Source: SIG607 sp036307305 (lineage in GTDB: Bacteria; Bacillota; Clostridia; Oscillospirales; Acutalibacteraceae). From it: 64,000 bases of DNA. The notes beneath the pieces were generated by a model. The model saw only the letters and a list, made by a program, of their open reading frames with translations. It made no database searches and had not been told where the DNA came from. The position numbers and the translations under genes are program-made. How positions within the stretch are numbered: the stretch's first letter is position 1; each line of letters starts with the position of its first letter. Shown in pieces: positions 42,013 through 51,585 of this stretch. The stretch is taken from the NCBI GenBank assembly GCA_036307305.1, contig JAXJXV010000014.1, forward strand, positions 317,031 through 381,030. Direction: 5' to 3'.

Positions 42013-42541
42013 ATTTATTGAAAATATTGTTGCCTGAGCAGTCGATTGCTACGGTTAAGGGAAATCGGTCAAATTCAAGTTTTTTAACAGATTCGCAACC
42101 TAGGTCATCGAATGCAATTACCTCGCATTTTGTAATGTGTTTTGCGGCAAGGGCCCCTGCACCGCCAATAGCGCATAGATATACGGCTGAATTTCTTATT
42201 ATTGCATTTATTACTTCTTCGTTACGTTCACCTTTTCCAATCATACAGGTAAGTCCCATATCAAGCAGCTTAGGTGAATAACAGTCCATTCTTTTTGACG
42301 TTGTGGGACCGCAGCTTCCAATAACCATATTTTTGGGAGTGGGGGTGGGTCCCGCGTAATATATAGTGGCGCCGTCTAAATCAAAGGGAAGAGGAGTGTT
42401 ATTGTCAATACACTTAAAAATCCTCGCGTGTGCGGCGTCTCTTGCCGTATATACGGTTCCTGACAGCAGAACTCTGTCACCACATTTGAGAGTTTTCGCA
42501 CATTCCTTCAACTGTTTTGTGTTAATTTCAATTATGTTCAT
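42011..42541 (-). CDS. class I fumarase / tartrate dehydratase beta subunit, orphan
   Basis: 176 residues, the normal size of a stand-alone beta (C-terminal) subunit of class I fumarate hydratase: LLSGTVYTARDAAHARI, then YAGPTPTP, IGSCGPTTSKRMD, GKGERNEEV and GGAGALAAKHI. In this enzyme the alpha subunit carries the 4Fe-4S cluster and the beta subunit completes the active site. No alpha subunit is encoded in this window. Its start overlaps the stop of the DivIVA-like gene by four bases, so the two are translated together, an uncommon partner. Fumarase and tartrate dehydratase cannot be distinguished. Confidence 0.82.
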   Translation of the reverse strand: MNIIEINTKQLKECAKTLKCGDRVLLSGTVYTARDAAHARIFKCIDNNTPLPFDLDGATIYYAGPTPTPKNMVIGSCGPTTSKRMDCYSPKLLDMGLTCMIGKGERNEEVINAIIRNSAVYLCAIGGAGALAAKHITKCEVIAFDDLGCESVKKLEFDRFPLTVAIDCSGNNIFNK

Positions 42542-43068
42542 ACAGTTTCACTTTCACTAATAAGTGTGTTGAAACTAATATTGGCTGCTTCTGATTTTTC
42601 TTTGTTTTCAGCAATGGTGTTCTTAAGAGTTTCGAGGTCACTGCAAAGAGATTCGACTTCGTCGCAGTAATTTTTACAGGTAGAGCTTATGTTTTCTCTG
42701 ATACCGTCCATAGCACTCTGAACGTTGGATATTGTATCAAGACGGGCAGAGTTTGCCTGTTCAATGATAGCTCTGCTTTGATTAGCGTTATCAATCATAA
42801 GCTTTGAGGTGGCTTTGGCTGCCATATAAATTCTTGCCGTGTTTTCGGTCATAAGATTAATAGCATCTTTTTGACTGTTGTATTCTTCGGCAATTTCATT
42901 TAATTTACAGTTTTCCTCTTCAAGCGATTTTATTTTTGCGTTAAGTGAATCTATTTCTTTTTCAAGTATAGAAAGCTTCTTTTTTGCTGCGGCATCGCTT
43001 AATGAAATATAATTAAGAACATCATCGGTATTGAAACCGAATAAGCTTTTTCTGAAGCTCTTTGACAT
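42538..43068 (-). CDS. DivIVA-like coiled-coil protein
   Basis: 176 residues. The N-terminal FRKSLFGFNTDDVLNYI matches the DivIVA/GpsB membrane-targeting start. Two coiled-coil stretches follow (about 24-75 and 105-165, heptads such as LEKEIDSLNAKIKSLEEEN). Proteins of this shape localise to curved membrane or division sites. The specific role is unknown, and the short length separates it from true DivIVA. It overlaps the fumarase beta subunit gene downstream. Confidence 0.65.
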   Translation of the reverse strand: MSKSFRKSLFGFNTDDVLNYISLSDAAAKKKLSILEKEIDSLNAKIKSLEEENCKLNEIAEEYNSQKDAINLMTENTARIYMAAKATSKLMIDNANQSRAIIEQANSARLDTISNVQSAMDGIRENISSTCKNYCDEVESLCSDLETLKNTIAENKEKSEAANISFNTLISESETV

Positions 43069-43157
43069 AAAAATTCCCCCTAATCCTATTTATTATAACT
43101 CGATTATAAAAATTTTACAAGAGAAATATAAAAAATATTTATAAATACAACTATTAC

Positions 43158-43186
43158 TTGAAAAAAGTCGCAATATGATATACAAT
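43158..43186 (+). promoter_or_regulatory. promoter of the nusB operon
   Basis: TTGAAA (43158-43163), 17 bases, TACAAT (43181-43186). Confidence 0.65.
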
Positions 43187-43218
43187 ATATAATGCATAAT
43201 TATGAAAGTAGGTGTCCT

Positions 43219-43614
43219 ATGAACAGAACTCAAGAAAGAGAACAGGTATTTGTTATAATATTTGAAAAGATATTCCGTGACGAATCTATTGATGATTTAA
43301 TCGAATTTGCTAAAGAATCAAGGGATTTTGTTGATAACGATTATATAAATGACGTTGCCAAAGGCGTTTACAACAATTTAGAAGAGATTGATATGCTTAT
43401 TTCCGATAATTCAAAAGGTTGGTCTATTAACAGAATTTCTAAGGTTTGTCTTGCTGCTATGCGACTCGCAATTTACGAAATTTTACATCGTGAGGATATA
43501 CCTGTTTCGGTTTCAATAAATGAAGCGGTGGAGCTTATTAAAAAATACGCTACTACAGACGACAGCGCTTTTGCAAACGGAATACTTGGTACTATAGCAA
43601 GAAATATCGAATAG
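43219..43614 (+). CDS. nusB: transcription antitermination factor NusB
   Basis: 131 residues from ATG 43219, with AGGTG upstream. It has the all-helical NusB fold: MNRTQEREQVFVIIFEKIF start, IDMLISDNSKGWSINRISKV and the typical C-terminal VSINEAVELIKKYATTDDSAFANGILGTI. It binds the boxA RNA of rRNA leaders with NusE and prevents premature termination. It opens the nusB-xseA-xseB-ispA-dxs-tlyA-nadK-argR-recN run, an order common in Clostridia and Bacilli. Confidence 0.93.
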   Translation: MNRTQEREQVFVIIFEKIFRDESIDDLIEFAKESRDFVDNDYINDVAKGVYNNLEEIDMLISDNSKGWSINRISKVCLAAMRLAIYEILHREDIPVSVSINEAVELIKKYATTDDSAFANGILGTIARNIE

Positions 43615-43627
43615 TTACGGTGATTTT

Positions 43628-44827
43628 ATGCAACAGTCTTTGACGGTGCGTCAACTGAATATTTATGTAAAATCCTTGCTTGAAAGTGACGTAAGATTGC
43701 TTTCGTGTTGTGTTAAAGGCGAGATTTCTAATTTTAAGCGACACGTTTCCAGCGGTCATCTCTATTTTACGTTAGGTGACGAAAGTGCTTCGGTTAAATG
43801 CGTTATGTTCAGAGGAAATGCCGCTCGTTGTAAGTTAGACTTAAAGAACGGCGCACTTGTAAACTGCTACGGAAGAATTTCTCTCTACGAAAAAGACGGT
43901 ACTTATCAGCTTTACGTTGAATCTGTAAATCTTGACGGCGATGGCGATAAATTATTAGCTCTTAACAAGCTTAAAGAAAAGCTTTTAAACGAAGGACTTT
44001 TTGATGCCCAGAGCAAGAGAGCTTTGCCTAAGTTTCCAAAAAGGATTGCCATCGTTACATCCGGAACGGGCGCTGCATTACAGGATATTATTAACATTAT
44101 TTCGAGAAGATATCCAGTGTGTGAGCTTGTAATTTGTAGCGCAGGTGTTCAAGGGGAGAACGCACCGAAGGAAATGATCGCGGTATTAGACAGGATTTAT
44201 AATATTGCTGATATGTTTGATACGATTATCATTGGAAGAGGCGGTGGTTCTAACGAAGATTTATACGCTTTTAACGACGAGGAACTCGCCCGTAAAGTGT
44301 ACTCTTCTCCAATTCCTGTGGTATCTGCTGTGGGTCATCAGACTGATACAACCATTTGTGACCTTGTTGCTGATATGAGGGCTCCCACACCATCTGCCGC
44401 TGCTGAAATTTGTGTTCCCGAAAGTCAGGAATTACTGAAAAAAATTAGCAATATGATAAAAAGGATATCTTTATTAATAAGTCAAAAGCAGGAAATAGCG
44501 TCTACTAAGTATTATGCGCTTGTTTCCAAAAACGTATTTAGTAATCCCTTAAAAATAATCGAAGACAAAGCGTTATTTACAGATACCGTTACCGAAAAGA
44601 TATTGAATAAGATTAAAAATGAAGTTGAGAAGAAAGAACTAAAATTTGCTAACGTGCTTTCAAGCATAGACGCTATGAGTCCCTTGAAGGTTATGCTCAG
44701 AGGTTATAACGTTGCAATCAGGGATACGGAAGTTATAAAATCAGTTTCTAAACTTCAGATTAACGATAAAATTTCCTTAAACTTTTCCGACGGAAAAGCA
44801 ATTTGTCGCGTTGAAGAAAAAATTTAA
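43628..44827 (+). CDS. xseA: exodeoxyribonuclease VII large subunit
   Basis: 399 residues. An N-terminal OB fold (VKGEISNFKRHVSSGHLYFT) precedes the catalytic core with IAIVTSGTGAALQDI, IIGRGGGSNEDLYAF, VSAVGHQTDTTICDLVAD and RAPTPSAAAE, followed by a long coiled coil and a short C-terminal segment. With XseB it degrades single-stranded DNA to oligonucleotides. The motif usually written RGGGS..DL is intact. xseB starts 16 bases after it. Confidence 0.95.
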   Translation: MQQSLTVRQLNIYVKSLLESDVRLLSCCVKGEISNFKRHVSSGHLYFTLGDESASVKCVMFRGNAARCKLDLKNGALVNCYGRISLYEKDGTYQLYVESVNLDGDGDKLLALNKLKEKLLNEGLFDAQSKRALPKFPKRIAIVTSGTGAALQDIINIISRRYPVCELVICSAGVQGENAPKEMIAVLDRIYNIADMFDTIIIGRGGGSNEDLYAFNDEELARKVYSSPIPVVSAVGHQTDTTICDLVADMRAPTPSAAAEICVPESQELLKKISNMIKRISLLISQKQEIASTKYYALVSKNVFSNPLKIIEDKALFTDTVTEKILNKIKNEVEKKELKFANVLSSIDAMSPLKVMLRGYNVAIRDTEVIKSVSKLQINDKISLNFSDGKAICRVEEKI

Positions 44828-44843
44828 ATTTATGGAGTATAAT

Positions 44844-45035
44844 ATGACCTACGAAGAAGCAATGAAACAGTTAGAAGAAATTGCCTGTAAGTTGGAGAAA
44901 GGCGATATTTCTCTTGATGAATCAATCAATTTATACGAAAAAGCTATGGAATTATCAAAGGTGTGTACTACCGCACTTGAAAACGCCGCAATAAAAATTA
45001 AGCAACTTAGTGAATTGGAAGAAAAGGCTGATTAA
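44844..45035 (+). CDS. xseB: exodeoxyribonuclease VII small subunit
   Basis: 63 residues from ATG 44844, with TGGAG upstream; a longer frame overlaps xseA without a ribosome binding site. It has the helical-hairpin family pattern MTYEEAMKQLEEIACKLEKG and LDESINLYEKAMEL. It decorates the XseA coiled coil to form the active enzyme. ispA begins at the base following its stop. Confidence 0.92.
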   Translation: MTYEEAMKQLEEIACKLEKGDISLDESINLYEKAMELSKVCTTALENAAIKIKQLSELEEKAD

Positions 45036-45920
45036 ATGGATAAAAATATTATAAACAAATACTGTGAAATTATCGAAAACAGATATAACGAAGTTCTTCC
45101 CTTTGAAAATACAAATTATTCCTCAGTAACCGAAGCTATGCGGTACAGCTTTTTGCTTGGAGGAAAACGGATAAGACCGATAATCCTTTTGGAATTTTAC
45201 CGTATATGCGGTGGCAACAATAATGGCGCTGTAAACTTTGCTCTCGCCCTTGAAATGATTCATACCTATTCTCTTATTCACGATGATTTACCTTGTATGG
45301 ACGACGATGATATGAGAAGAGGAATGCCCTCTAATCATATTAAATACGGTGAGGATATTGCTCTTCTTGCAGGTGACGGTTTGCTAACACACGCTTTCTA
45401 CACTGCTTCACTCACAAAAGACATCCCTGCAGATTTATGCATAAAAGCGATAAATGAACTGTCGCTGTTATCAGGATATAAAGGAATGATAGGCGGTCAG
45501 GTGATTGATCTTGAGAGCGAAAATAAAGACGTTTCCATTGAGGTTATTGATGAACTTAATTTACTAAAAACAGGCGGACTATTAAGAGCTGCCGCAAAAA
45601 TAGGGGCAATCTTATCAGGCGCAAACGATAAGATTATTGAACTTGCCGATGATTACGGCAGATATATAGGACTTGCTTTTCAGATTACAGACGACATTCT
45701 TGATTGCTGTGGTGACGAGTCTGTTCTCGGTAAACCTGTTAACAGCGATGAAAAGAATAACAAATCAACGTACGTTTCTGTTTACGGCATTGATAAATGC
45801 AAAAAAATTGTTAGGGATTTAACCGATAAAGCTTTAGATTGTCTTGAAAAAATCAGTTGTGACAGCGATATCGTTTTTTTAAAGGATTTAACGGTTTTCT
45901 TGGCTACCAGAAATCACTAA
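45036..45920 (+). CDS. ispA: polyprenyl (farnesyl/geranyl) diphosphate synthase
   Basis: 294 residues of the trans-prenyltransferase family. The first aspartate-rich motif is in IHDDLPCMDDDDMRRG and the second in ITDDILD. GGKRIRP near residue 43 binds isopentenyl diphosphate. It condenses isoprenoid precursors for lipid carriers and quinone-like products. Direct coupling to dxs downstream supports the FPP synthase role; chain length cannot be stated exactly. Confidence 0.92.
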   Translation: MDKNIINKYCEIIENRYNEVLPFENTNYSSVTEAMRYSFLLGGKRIRPIILLEFYRICGGNNNGAVNFALALEMIHTYSLIHDDLPCMDDDDMRRGMPSNHIKYGEDIALLAGDGLLTHAFYTASLTKDIPADLCIKAINELSLLSGYKGMIGGQVIDLESENKDVSIEVIDELNLLKTGGLLRAAAKIGAILSGANDKIIELADDYGRYIGLAFQITDDILDCCGDESVLGKPVNSDEKNNKSTYVSVYGIDKCKKIVRDLTDKALDCLEKISCDSDIVFLKDLTVFLATRNH

Positions 45921-45932
45921 GGGATGTTTAGA

Positions 45933-47765
45933 GTGGAATACAAAATTTTAAATAAAATTGAATCTCCCGAGGATGTAAAAAAGCTCAATGCGGACGAGCT
46001 TTCTTTGCTGTGCAGTGAAATAAGACACTGTCTTATCAATACGGTTTCAGTAAATGGCGGTCATTTGGCTTCTAATCTTGGCGCCGTTGAATTAACTGTC
46101 GCTTTGCATAGAGTTTTTGATTCTCCGCAGGACGCAATTCTATTTGACGTAGGTCATCAGTCGTATACACATAAGCTGCTTACAGGTCGTTTTTCGCAAA
46201 TTTCCACACTGAGAAAATACGGTGGACTGTCTGGTTTTATGAATCCTGAAGAATCAGAACACGACCCATATATAAGCGGTCACAGCAGTAACGCCGTTTC
46301 GGTTGCTTACGGTATATACAAGGCAAAGGCCATTCGCGGAGAAAAGGGAACTGCCATAGCAATTATCGGTGACGGCGCTATGACGGGCGGTATGGCTTAT
46401 GAAGCGCTTAATAATATAGGTGCGGATAACAGTAAATTTATTGTTATACTAAATGACAATAAAATGTCTATTTCTCAGAATGTGGGCGCATTGGCACGTC
46501 ATCTTACAAAAATCAGAAGTAAAAACGGATACCATATTTTTAAATACAGATTGAGTCGCTTTTTAAACGGTATTCCGCTAATCGGAAACGCTTTATTTAA
46601 TTTCTTTGACAGAATTAAAACTATGCTAAAAATTGCTGTTTACAGAAGCAACGTTTTTGAGGCTCTTGGGTTTAATTATTTGGGTCCGGTGGACGGTCAC
46701 GACCTTACTGCTGTTGAGAATATTTTATCAATTGCTAAAAAACAGCATAAGCCTACTCTTGTGCATATTGTAACTGTTAAGGGAAAAGGCTATTCCTTTG
46801 CCGAAAGTGACCCAGGTAGTTATCACGGCGTTTCCAATTTTAACGTAGAAGATGGCGTTTCTTCAGAAAAGAAAATCACATATTCAGATGTCGTGGGTGA
46901 TACTCTTATATCTATGGCGAAAGACGACGATAAAATTTGCGCAATAACTGCCGCTATGACCGATGGAACGGGACTTAGTAAATTTGCTAATGAGTTCAGT
47001 TCGAGATTTTTTGACGTAGGAATTGCAGAGGAACACGCCGTAGCTTTTGCGGCAGGTCTTGCTAAAGGTGAACTTAAGCCGTATTTTATGGTTTATTCTT
47101 CTTTTTTACAACGCGCTTACGACCAATTACTTCATGACGTAGCTATACAGAATTTACCTGTACGCATCTGTGTTGACAGAGCTGGTTTTGTTGGAGAGGA
47201 CGGACGCACTCATCAAGGACTCTTTGACGTATCGTTCCTTTCTTCAATTCCTAATTTTACAGTATATTCACCTGCTTCTTATGACGAACTGAAAAACTAT
47301 ATTTTAAACACTAAAGATATTTCCGCGCCCACTGTTATCAGATATCCCAGAGGTTCACAGCCTAAGGAAGACTGCTTTTTCTATACAGGAAAAGATTTTG
47401 ACGTATTTTCAAACGGTAACAAAATTGCGGCTGTATCTTACGGTAAACTTTCATATAATGTTTATGAGTCTGTTGAAAATATCAGAAACGTAGATTTTAT
47501 AAAACTAAACAAGCTTCTGCCTATAGATGAAAATCTTCTAACATTATTAATGAACTATGAAAATCTTTATTTCTTTGAAGAGGGGATTAAGGCTGGTTCA
47601 ATTTCCGAAAAGATTTGCTCTGCTTTATCGGAACTCGGATATAACGGATTTACACATATAACTGCCGTAGACGGTCAGTTTGTAACTGCTGCTGATGTTA
47701 ATACACAGCAAGATATTTATTCATTATCTGTTGATAAAATAACTAATATATTAAGGGGAAATTAA
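45933..47765 (+). CDS. dxs: 1-deoxy-D-xylulose-5-phosphate synthase
   Basis: 610 residues if it starts at GTG 45933. AAGGG at 45919-45923 is nine bases from that codon but abuts the ATG at 45924, so GTG is preferred. It has the thiamine diphosphate motif IAIIGDGAMTGGMAYEALNN with a later NDN, GHSSNAVSVAYG, and the transketolase-like middle and C-terminal domains (ICVDRAGFVGEDGRTHQG). It joins pyruvate and glyceraldehyde-3-phosphate in the first step of the MEP isoprenoid pathway. Confidence 0.95.
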   Translation: MEYKILNKIESPEDVKKLNADELSLLCSEIRHCLINTVSVNGGHLASNLGAVELTVALHRVFDSPQDAILFDVGHQSYTHKLLTGRFSQISTLRKYGGLSGFMNPEESEHDPYISGHSSNAVSVAYGIYKAKAIRGEKGTAIAIIGDGAMTGGMAYEALNNIGADNSKFIVILNDNKMSISQNVGALARHLTKIRSKNGYHIFKYRLSRFLNGIPLIGNALFNFFDRIKTMLKIAVYRSNVFEALGFNYLGPVDGHDLTAVENILSIAKKQHKPTLVHIVTVKGKGYSFAESDPGSYHGVSNFNVEDGVSSEKKITYSDVVGDTLISMAKDDDKICAITAAMTDGTGLSKFANEFSSRFFDVGIAEEHAVAFAAGLAKGELKPYFMVYSSFLQRAYDQLLHDVAIQNLPVRICVDRAGFVGEDGRTHQGLFDVSFLSSIPNFTVYSPASYDELKNYILNTKDISAPTVIRYPRGSQPKEDCFFYTGKDFDVFSNGNKIAAVSYGKLSYNVYESVENIRNVDFIKLNKLLPIDENLLTLLMNYENLYFFEEGIKAGSISEKICSALSELGYNGFTHITAVDGQFVTAADVNTQQDIYSLSVDKITNILRGN

Positions 47766-47766
47766 T

Positions 47767-48588
47767 TTGTCTTCTAAAGTAAGACTGGACGTTGCGCTTG
47801 TAAACGGCGGGTTCGCAGAAAGTCGAGAAAAAGCAAAAGCGCTTATTATGTCCGGTATCGTTTTTGTTAATAATCAAAAATGTGATAAAGCCGGTGAAAG
47901 CGTTAAAGAGGATGATGTTATCGAAGTGCGCGGCGATAAGCTTAAGTACGTTAGTCGCGGCGGCCTTAAATTAGAAAAAGCAATAGAAAGCTTCGATATA
48001 AATCTTGATGGGTATATCTGTGCGGATATTGGTGCATCCACAGGCGGTTTTACTGATTGTATGCTTCAAAAGGGTGCAGTTAAGGTTTACGCTATTGATG
48101 TTGGTTACGGTCAACTTGCATGGAAGCTGAGAACGGACGAACGCGTTATAAATCTTGAAAGAACGAATTTCAGATACGTTACTCGCGAACATGTAGATTC
48201 TCCTCTTGATTTTGCATCAGTAGACGTTTCGTTTATTTCTTTATCACATATTTTACCCGTTATGCGAACCTTGCTAAAGGATAACGCTACTGCAGTTTGT
48301 CTTATTAAACCGCAGTTTGAAGCAGGTAAAGAGGGCGTAGGTAAAAAAGGCGTAGTGCGAGATAAAAACGTGCATATATCCGTTATAGATAAAATAGTAT
48401 CGCTCGTTATTGAAAACAAATTTTCTTTATTAGGTCTTGATTTTTCACCTGTCAAAGGTCCTGAAGGCAACATTGAATATTTGTGTTATATAAAAAAAAC
48501 AGAGCTACCCCAAAATTTTGTACAAATATCTTCTGTGCAGTTAGTCGAAGATTCCTATAACGCTCTTAATAAGGAGGGAAATTTATGA
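47767..48588 (+). CDS. tlyA: TlyA-family 2'-O rRNA methyltransferase
   Basis: 273 residues from a TTG start at 47767, with AAGGGG upstream. An N-terminal S4 RNA-binding domain (LDVALVNGGFAESREKAKAL) is followed by a Rossmann methyltransferase fold (ADIGASTGGFTDCMLQKGA, the SAM-binding loop; DVSFISLSHIL; LIKPQFEAGKEGVGKKGVVR). TlyA proteins methylate ribosomal RNA; many databases call them hemolysins. The stop overlaps the nadK start by four bases. Confidence 0.9.
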   Translation: MSSKVRLDVALVNGGFAESREKAKALIMSGIVFVNNQKCDKAGESVKEDDVIEVRGDKLKYVSRGGLKLEKAIESFDINLDGYICADIGASTGGFTDCMLQKGAVKVYAIDVGYGQLAWKLRTDERVINLERTNFRYVTREHVDSPLDFASVDVSFISLSHILPVMRTLLKDNATAVCLIKPQFEAGKEGVGKKGVVRDKNVHISVIDKIVSLVIENKFSLLGLDFSPVKGPEGNIEYLCYIKKTELPQNFVQISSVQLVEDSYNALNKEGNL

Positions 48589-49415
48589 TAGTCGGTGTTT
48601 TGCCGAATTTAGATAAACGTGGTGTTGCTGATATACTTGAGCGCATGAAGAGTATTCTTGAGTCAAACGGAATTAAACCGTATTTGCCCGATTATATCTC
48701 CTTTCTCGGATATGAATCAATACCCGAAGAAGAACTATTTGAACGCGCTGATATTGTTATTACCGTAGGTGGCGACGGAACGATTATGCGTTATGCTAAA
48801 ACTGCCGCAAAATACAATAAGCCCGTTTTAGGTATAAACGCAGGACGGTTAGGCTTCCTAGCTAATATTGAAGCTAATCAGCTCGGCTTATTAGCTAATC
48901 TTAAAAACGGAAAATATTCAACTGAATCACGTATGATGATTAAAGTAAAAGCTGTAGAAAACGGTGTGGAACAGGCAAGTTTTTTTGCTGTGAACGATGC
49001 GGTTATTTCCAGCGGTTTTATGTCGAGACTTATTGATATTCAGGCGTATATTGACGATGAGCCTATCTGCTATAGAGCTGATGGTCTGATTGTATCAACA
49101 CCCACAGGTTCTACTGCTTATTCGCTTTCGGCGGGAGGACCAATAATTGACCCTGCGATAAATAATCTTATTATAACGCCAATTTGTTCTCATTCGCTGA
49201 GCGCTAAACCAATTATTCTTAGTGGTGATATTACTTTAAAGCTTAAAGCTTTTTCTATGAAAAAATCAGACGTATATTTGTTAATTGACGGCAGAAGGTC
49301 TTATACTATAAAACCTTTTACGGAAATTTACGTCTCTAAAGCGGATAGCCCCATTACATTAATAAAGTTGGCTAAACGTTCTTTTTATAAAACTTTGTCT
49401 GAGAAATTCAAATAG
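48585..49415 (+). CDS. nadK: NAD kinase
   Basis: 276 residues with the diagnostic GGDGTIMRYAKTAA motif, GINAGRLGFLANIE and DGLIVSTPTGSTAYSLSAGGP. It phosphorylates NAD to NADP using ATP or polyphosphate. It is translationally coupled to tlyA by an ATGA overlap and followed nine bases later by argR. Confidence 0.94.
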   Translation: MIVGVLPNLDKRGVADILERMKSILESNGIKPYLPDYISFLGYESIPEEELFERADIVITVGGDGTIMRYAKTAAKYNKPVLGINAGRLGFLANIEANQLGLLANLKNGKYSTESRMMIKVKAVENGVEQASFFAVNDAVISSGFMSRLIDIQAYIDDEPICYRADGLIVSTPTGSTAYSLSAGGPIIDPAINNLIITPICSHSLSAKPIILSGDITLKLKAFSMKKSDVYLLIDGRRSYTIKPFTEIYVSKADSPITLIKLAKRSFYKTLSEKFK

Positions 49416-49423
49416 GTGATTGT

Positions 49424-49885
49424 ATGAAAAACAAAAGACAGGAAAAGCTGTTGGAGCTTATTAAAGATAATGCTTATTACACACAGGATGAATTACAGGA
49501 AGCTTTAAATAATTTAGGATATAATGTCACTCAGTCAACCGTTTCAAGAGATATTAAACAACTTAGAATTATAAAAACTCTTGATTCTGACGGTAATTAT
49601 CGATATATTTCAAATTTTCACAGCAGTTCCTCTGATAATAAAACTAATTCTCATTATGAAGACATTTTCAGACGTTCTGCAATTAAGGTTGATTGCGCTT
49701 TTAACGATGTTGTTATAAAATGTCATCCCGGTATGGCATCAAGCGCCTGTGTCACTATTGATAATTTTTTTGGGAATATGATTATGGGGAGCCTTGCGGG
49801 TGATGACACAATTTTCGTAATTACCAAAACCCCTGAAATAGCTTTACAGTTGACTGAAAAGCTAAGAAATATGTGTAAGGAATGA
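49424..49885 (+). CDS. argR: arginine repressor
   Basis: 153 residues. The winged helix N-terminal domain has LLELIKDNAYYTQDELQEAL and TQSTVSRDIKQLRI; the C-terminal hexamerisation and arginine-binding domain has SAIKVDCAF and GSLAGDDTIFVI (GDD motif). It controls arginine metabolism genes as an arginine-bound hexamer. None of its obvious targets lie here. argR next to recN is a conserved Firmicute arrangement. Confidence 0.94.
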   Translation: MKNKRQEKLLELIKDNAYYTQDELQEALNNLGYNVTQSTVSRDIKQLRIIKTLDSDGNYRYISNFHSSSSDNKTNSHYEDIFRRSAIKVDCAFNDVVIKCHPGMASSACVTIDNFFGNMIMGSLAGDDTIFVITKTPEIALQLTEKLRNMCKE

Positions 49886-49893
49886 CAGTGTAG

Positions 49894-51549
49894 ATGTTAA
49901 AATATTTGCATATTGAAAATATTGCGGTAATTGAACAATCTAATATTGAATTCAGCGACGGCTTCAACGTTCTCACAGGTGAAACGGGTGCAGGTAAATC
50001 TATAATAATTGATTCCATTTATGCGGTTTTAGGTTATCGTACCTCAAAGGAGCTTATACGTAACGGCTGCGACAGTGCGCGCGTTTCTGCGGTTTTTTCA
50101 AATATTTCTAAGGAATGTATGAATGCTTTTAAAGATATCGGAATTAATTTGGATGACGACGGCAATATTGTTATAGAAAGAACCCTGTCGGTTAATTCGG
50201 GTGGAGTTATAAAAATCAACGGAATACCTGTGTCAGCAACTGTTTTGAAAAACATTTCGCCTTTACTTGTTAATATTCACGGTCAACACGATAATCAAGC
50301 TCTGCTTAACAGTGATAATCATTATTTATACATAGATAAATTAGCTCTCAATGATAAAGAATTAACAGATTATACAGATGAATTTAAAAAATTTAATTCA
50401 ATACGAAAGAAACTTAAGTCATTGGAAATGGATGAGGACGAGAAGCTTCGCCATATAGATATCCTAAAATATCAAATTAACGAGCTACAGAATGCTTCTC
50501 TAAAAATCGGCGAACTTGACGAGTTGAAACAAAAAAAGGCTGTAGCAAGAAATATCTCTAAAAAAATAAGGACAATTAAATCTGTTTTAGCGTATTTAGC
50601 AGAAAATGAAGAAAATAATGCACTAGACTGTCTTCGCAGTGCATTACATATTGTTAATGTGGATAAAGATTTACACCTTGATAATGAATCAGGCAAATTG
50701 CTTAGTTGCATAGAAGTTTTGGAAGATGTAGTCGCTTCCTTTAATTCGCTGTCCGATACTCTTAACTCTGATGAATATAATATAGACGTTATCGAGGAAC
50801 GTCTGTCCATTCTTACAAATTTGTCTTCCAAATACGGTGATAATGAAGAAAGAATGCTTGAGTATTTAAGCAGAGCAGAAGATGAATTGAAAACAATTCT
50901 GTTTAATGATGATGAAATCGAACGTCTTAGCGAAGAATTGGTTTCATCACAAGAGGCTCTTATAGATAAAGCCAAGAAGCTTAGCATTACCAGAAATAAA
51001 GCCGCAAAGATTTTTGAGAAAAACGTTAAAGAAGTTCTTTGCAAGCTGAATATGCCTTCCGTTGATATTTCGGTTGAAAATAATAGTGGAAGATACACTA
51101 AAAACGGCTGTGATGAAATACAGTTTCTATTTAGCGCAAATGCGGGTGAGAATAAAAAAGCTCTGTCTAAAATCGCTTCCGGCGGTGAGCTTTCAAGAGT
51201 TATGCTTTCTATTAAAAGTGTACTTGCCGAAAAGGATGATGTTCCAACCCTTATTTTTGATGAAATTGATTCGGGAATCAGCGGCAAAACTGCCGATATG
51301 GTCGGCTCACAGCTTAGAAGCGTTTCTAAAAGTCATCAGGTTATTTGTGTTACGCATCTTGCTCAGATTGCATGTTCAGCAAAAAATCATTTACTAATTA
51401 CAAAAGAAACAAAAAATAATAGAACGTATACAGAGGTTAAGACTCTTGATTATGACAGCAGAGTTATGGAAATAGCTCGTATAATGGGCGGCTCACAAAT
51501 TACTGACTCACTTATTAACTCCGCTAAAGAAATGCTTAATAAATTATAA
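49894..51549 (+). CDS. recN: DNA repair protein RecN
   Basis: 551 residues of an SMC-like ATPase. Walker A TGETGAGKS is at about 28-36, followed by long coiled coils and a C-terminal ABC-type signature (KIASGGELSRVMLSIKSVL) with Walker B PTLIFDEIDSGISG and a histidine switch CVTHLAQIA. It bridges broken DNA ends in recombination repair. Its length is normal. It is the last gene of the cluster and is followed by a terminator. Confidence 0.95.
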   Translation: MLKYLHIENIAVIEQSNIEFSDGFNVLTGETGAGKSIIIDSIYAVLGYRTSKELIRNGCDSARVSAVFSNISKECMNAFKDIGINLDDDGNIVIERTLSVNSGGVIKINGIPVSATVLKNISPLLVNIHGQHDNQALLNSDNHYLYIDKLALNDKELTDYTDEFKKFNSIRKKLKSLEMDEDEKLRHIDILKYQINELQNASLKIGELDELKQKKAVARNISKKIRTIKSVLAYLAENEENNALDCLRSALHIVNVDKDLHLDNESGKLLSCIEVLEDVVASFNSLSDTLNSDEYNIDVIEERLSILTNLSSKYGDNEERMLEYLSRAEDELKTILFNDDEIERLSEELVSSQEALIDKAKKLSITRNKAAKIFEKNVKEVLCKLNMPSVDISVENNSGRYTKNGCDEIQFLFSANAGENKKALSKIASGGELSRVMLSIKSVLAEKDDVPTLIFDEIDSGISGKTADMVGSQLRSVSKSHQVICVTHLAQIACSAKNHLLITKETKNNRTYTEVKTLDYDSRVMEIARIMGGSQITDSLINSAKEMLNKL

Positions 51550-51554
51550 ACAAT

Positions 51555-51585
51555 AAAACTCGGTGAAAATTCACCGAGTTTTTCC
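51555..51585. terminator. terminator after recN
   Basis: AAACTCGGTGA (51556-51566) and TCACCGAGTTT (51571-51581), then TTCC; the same hairpin can serve the convergent gene. Confidence 0.8.

Noticed and set aside
50472..51287. 271-codon minus-strand frame inside recN
   Set aside because: Antisense shadow of a well-supported RecN coding sequence; Ser/Leu-rich translation typical of reversed coiled-coil codons.
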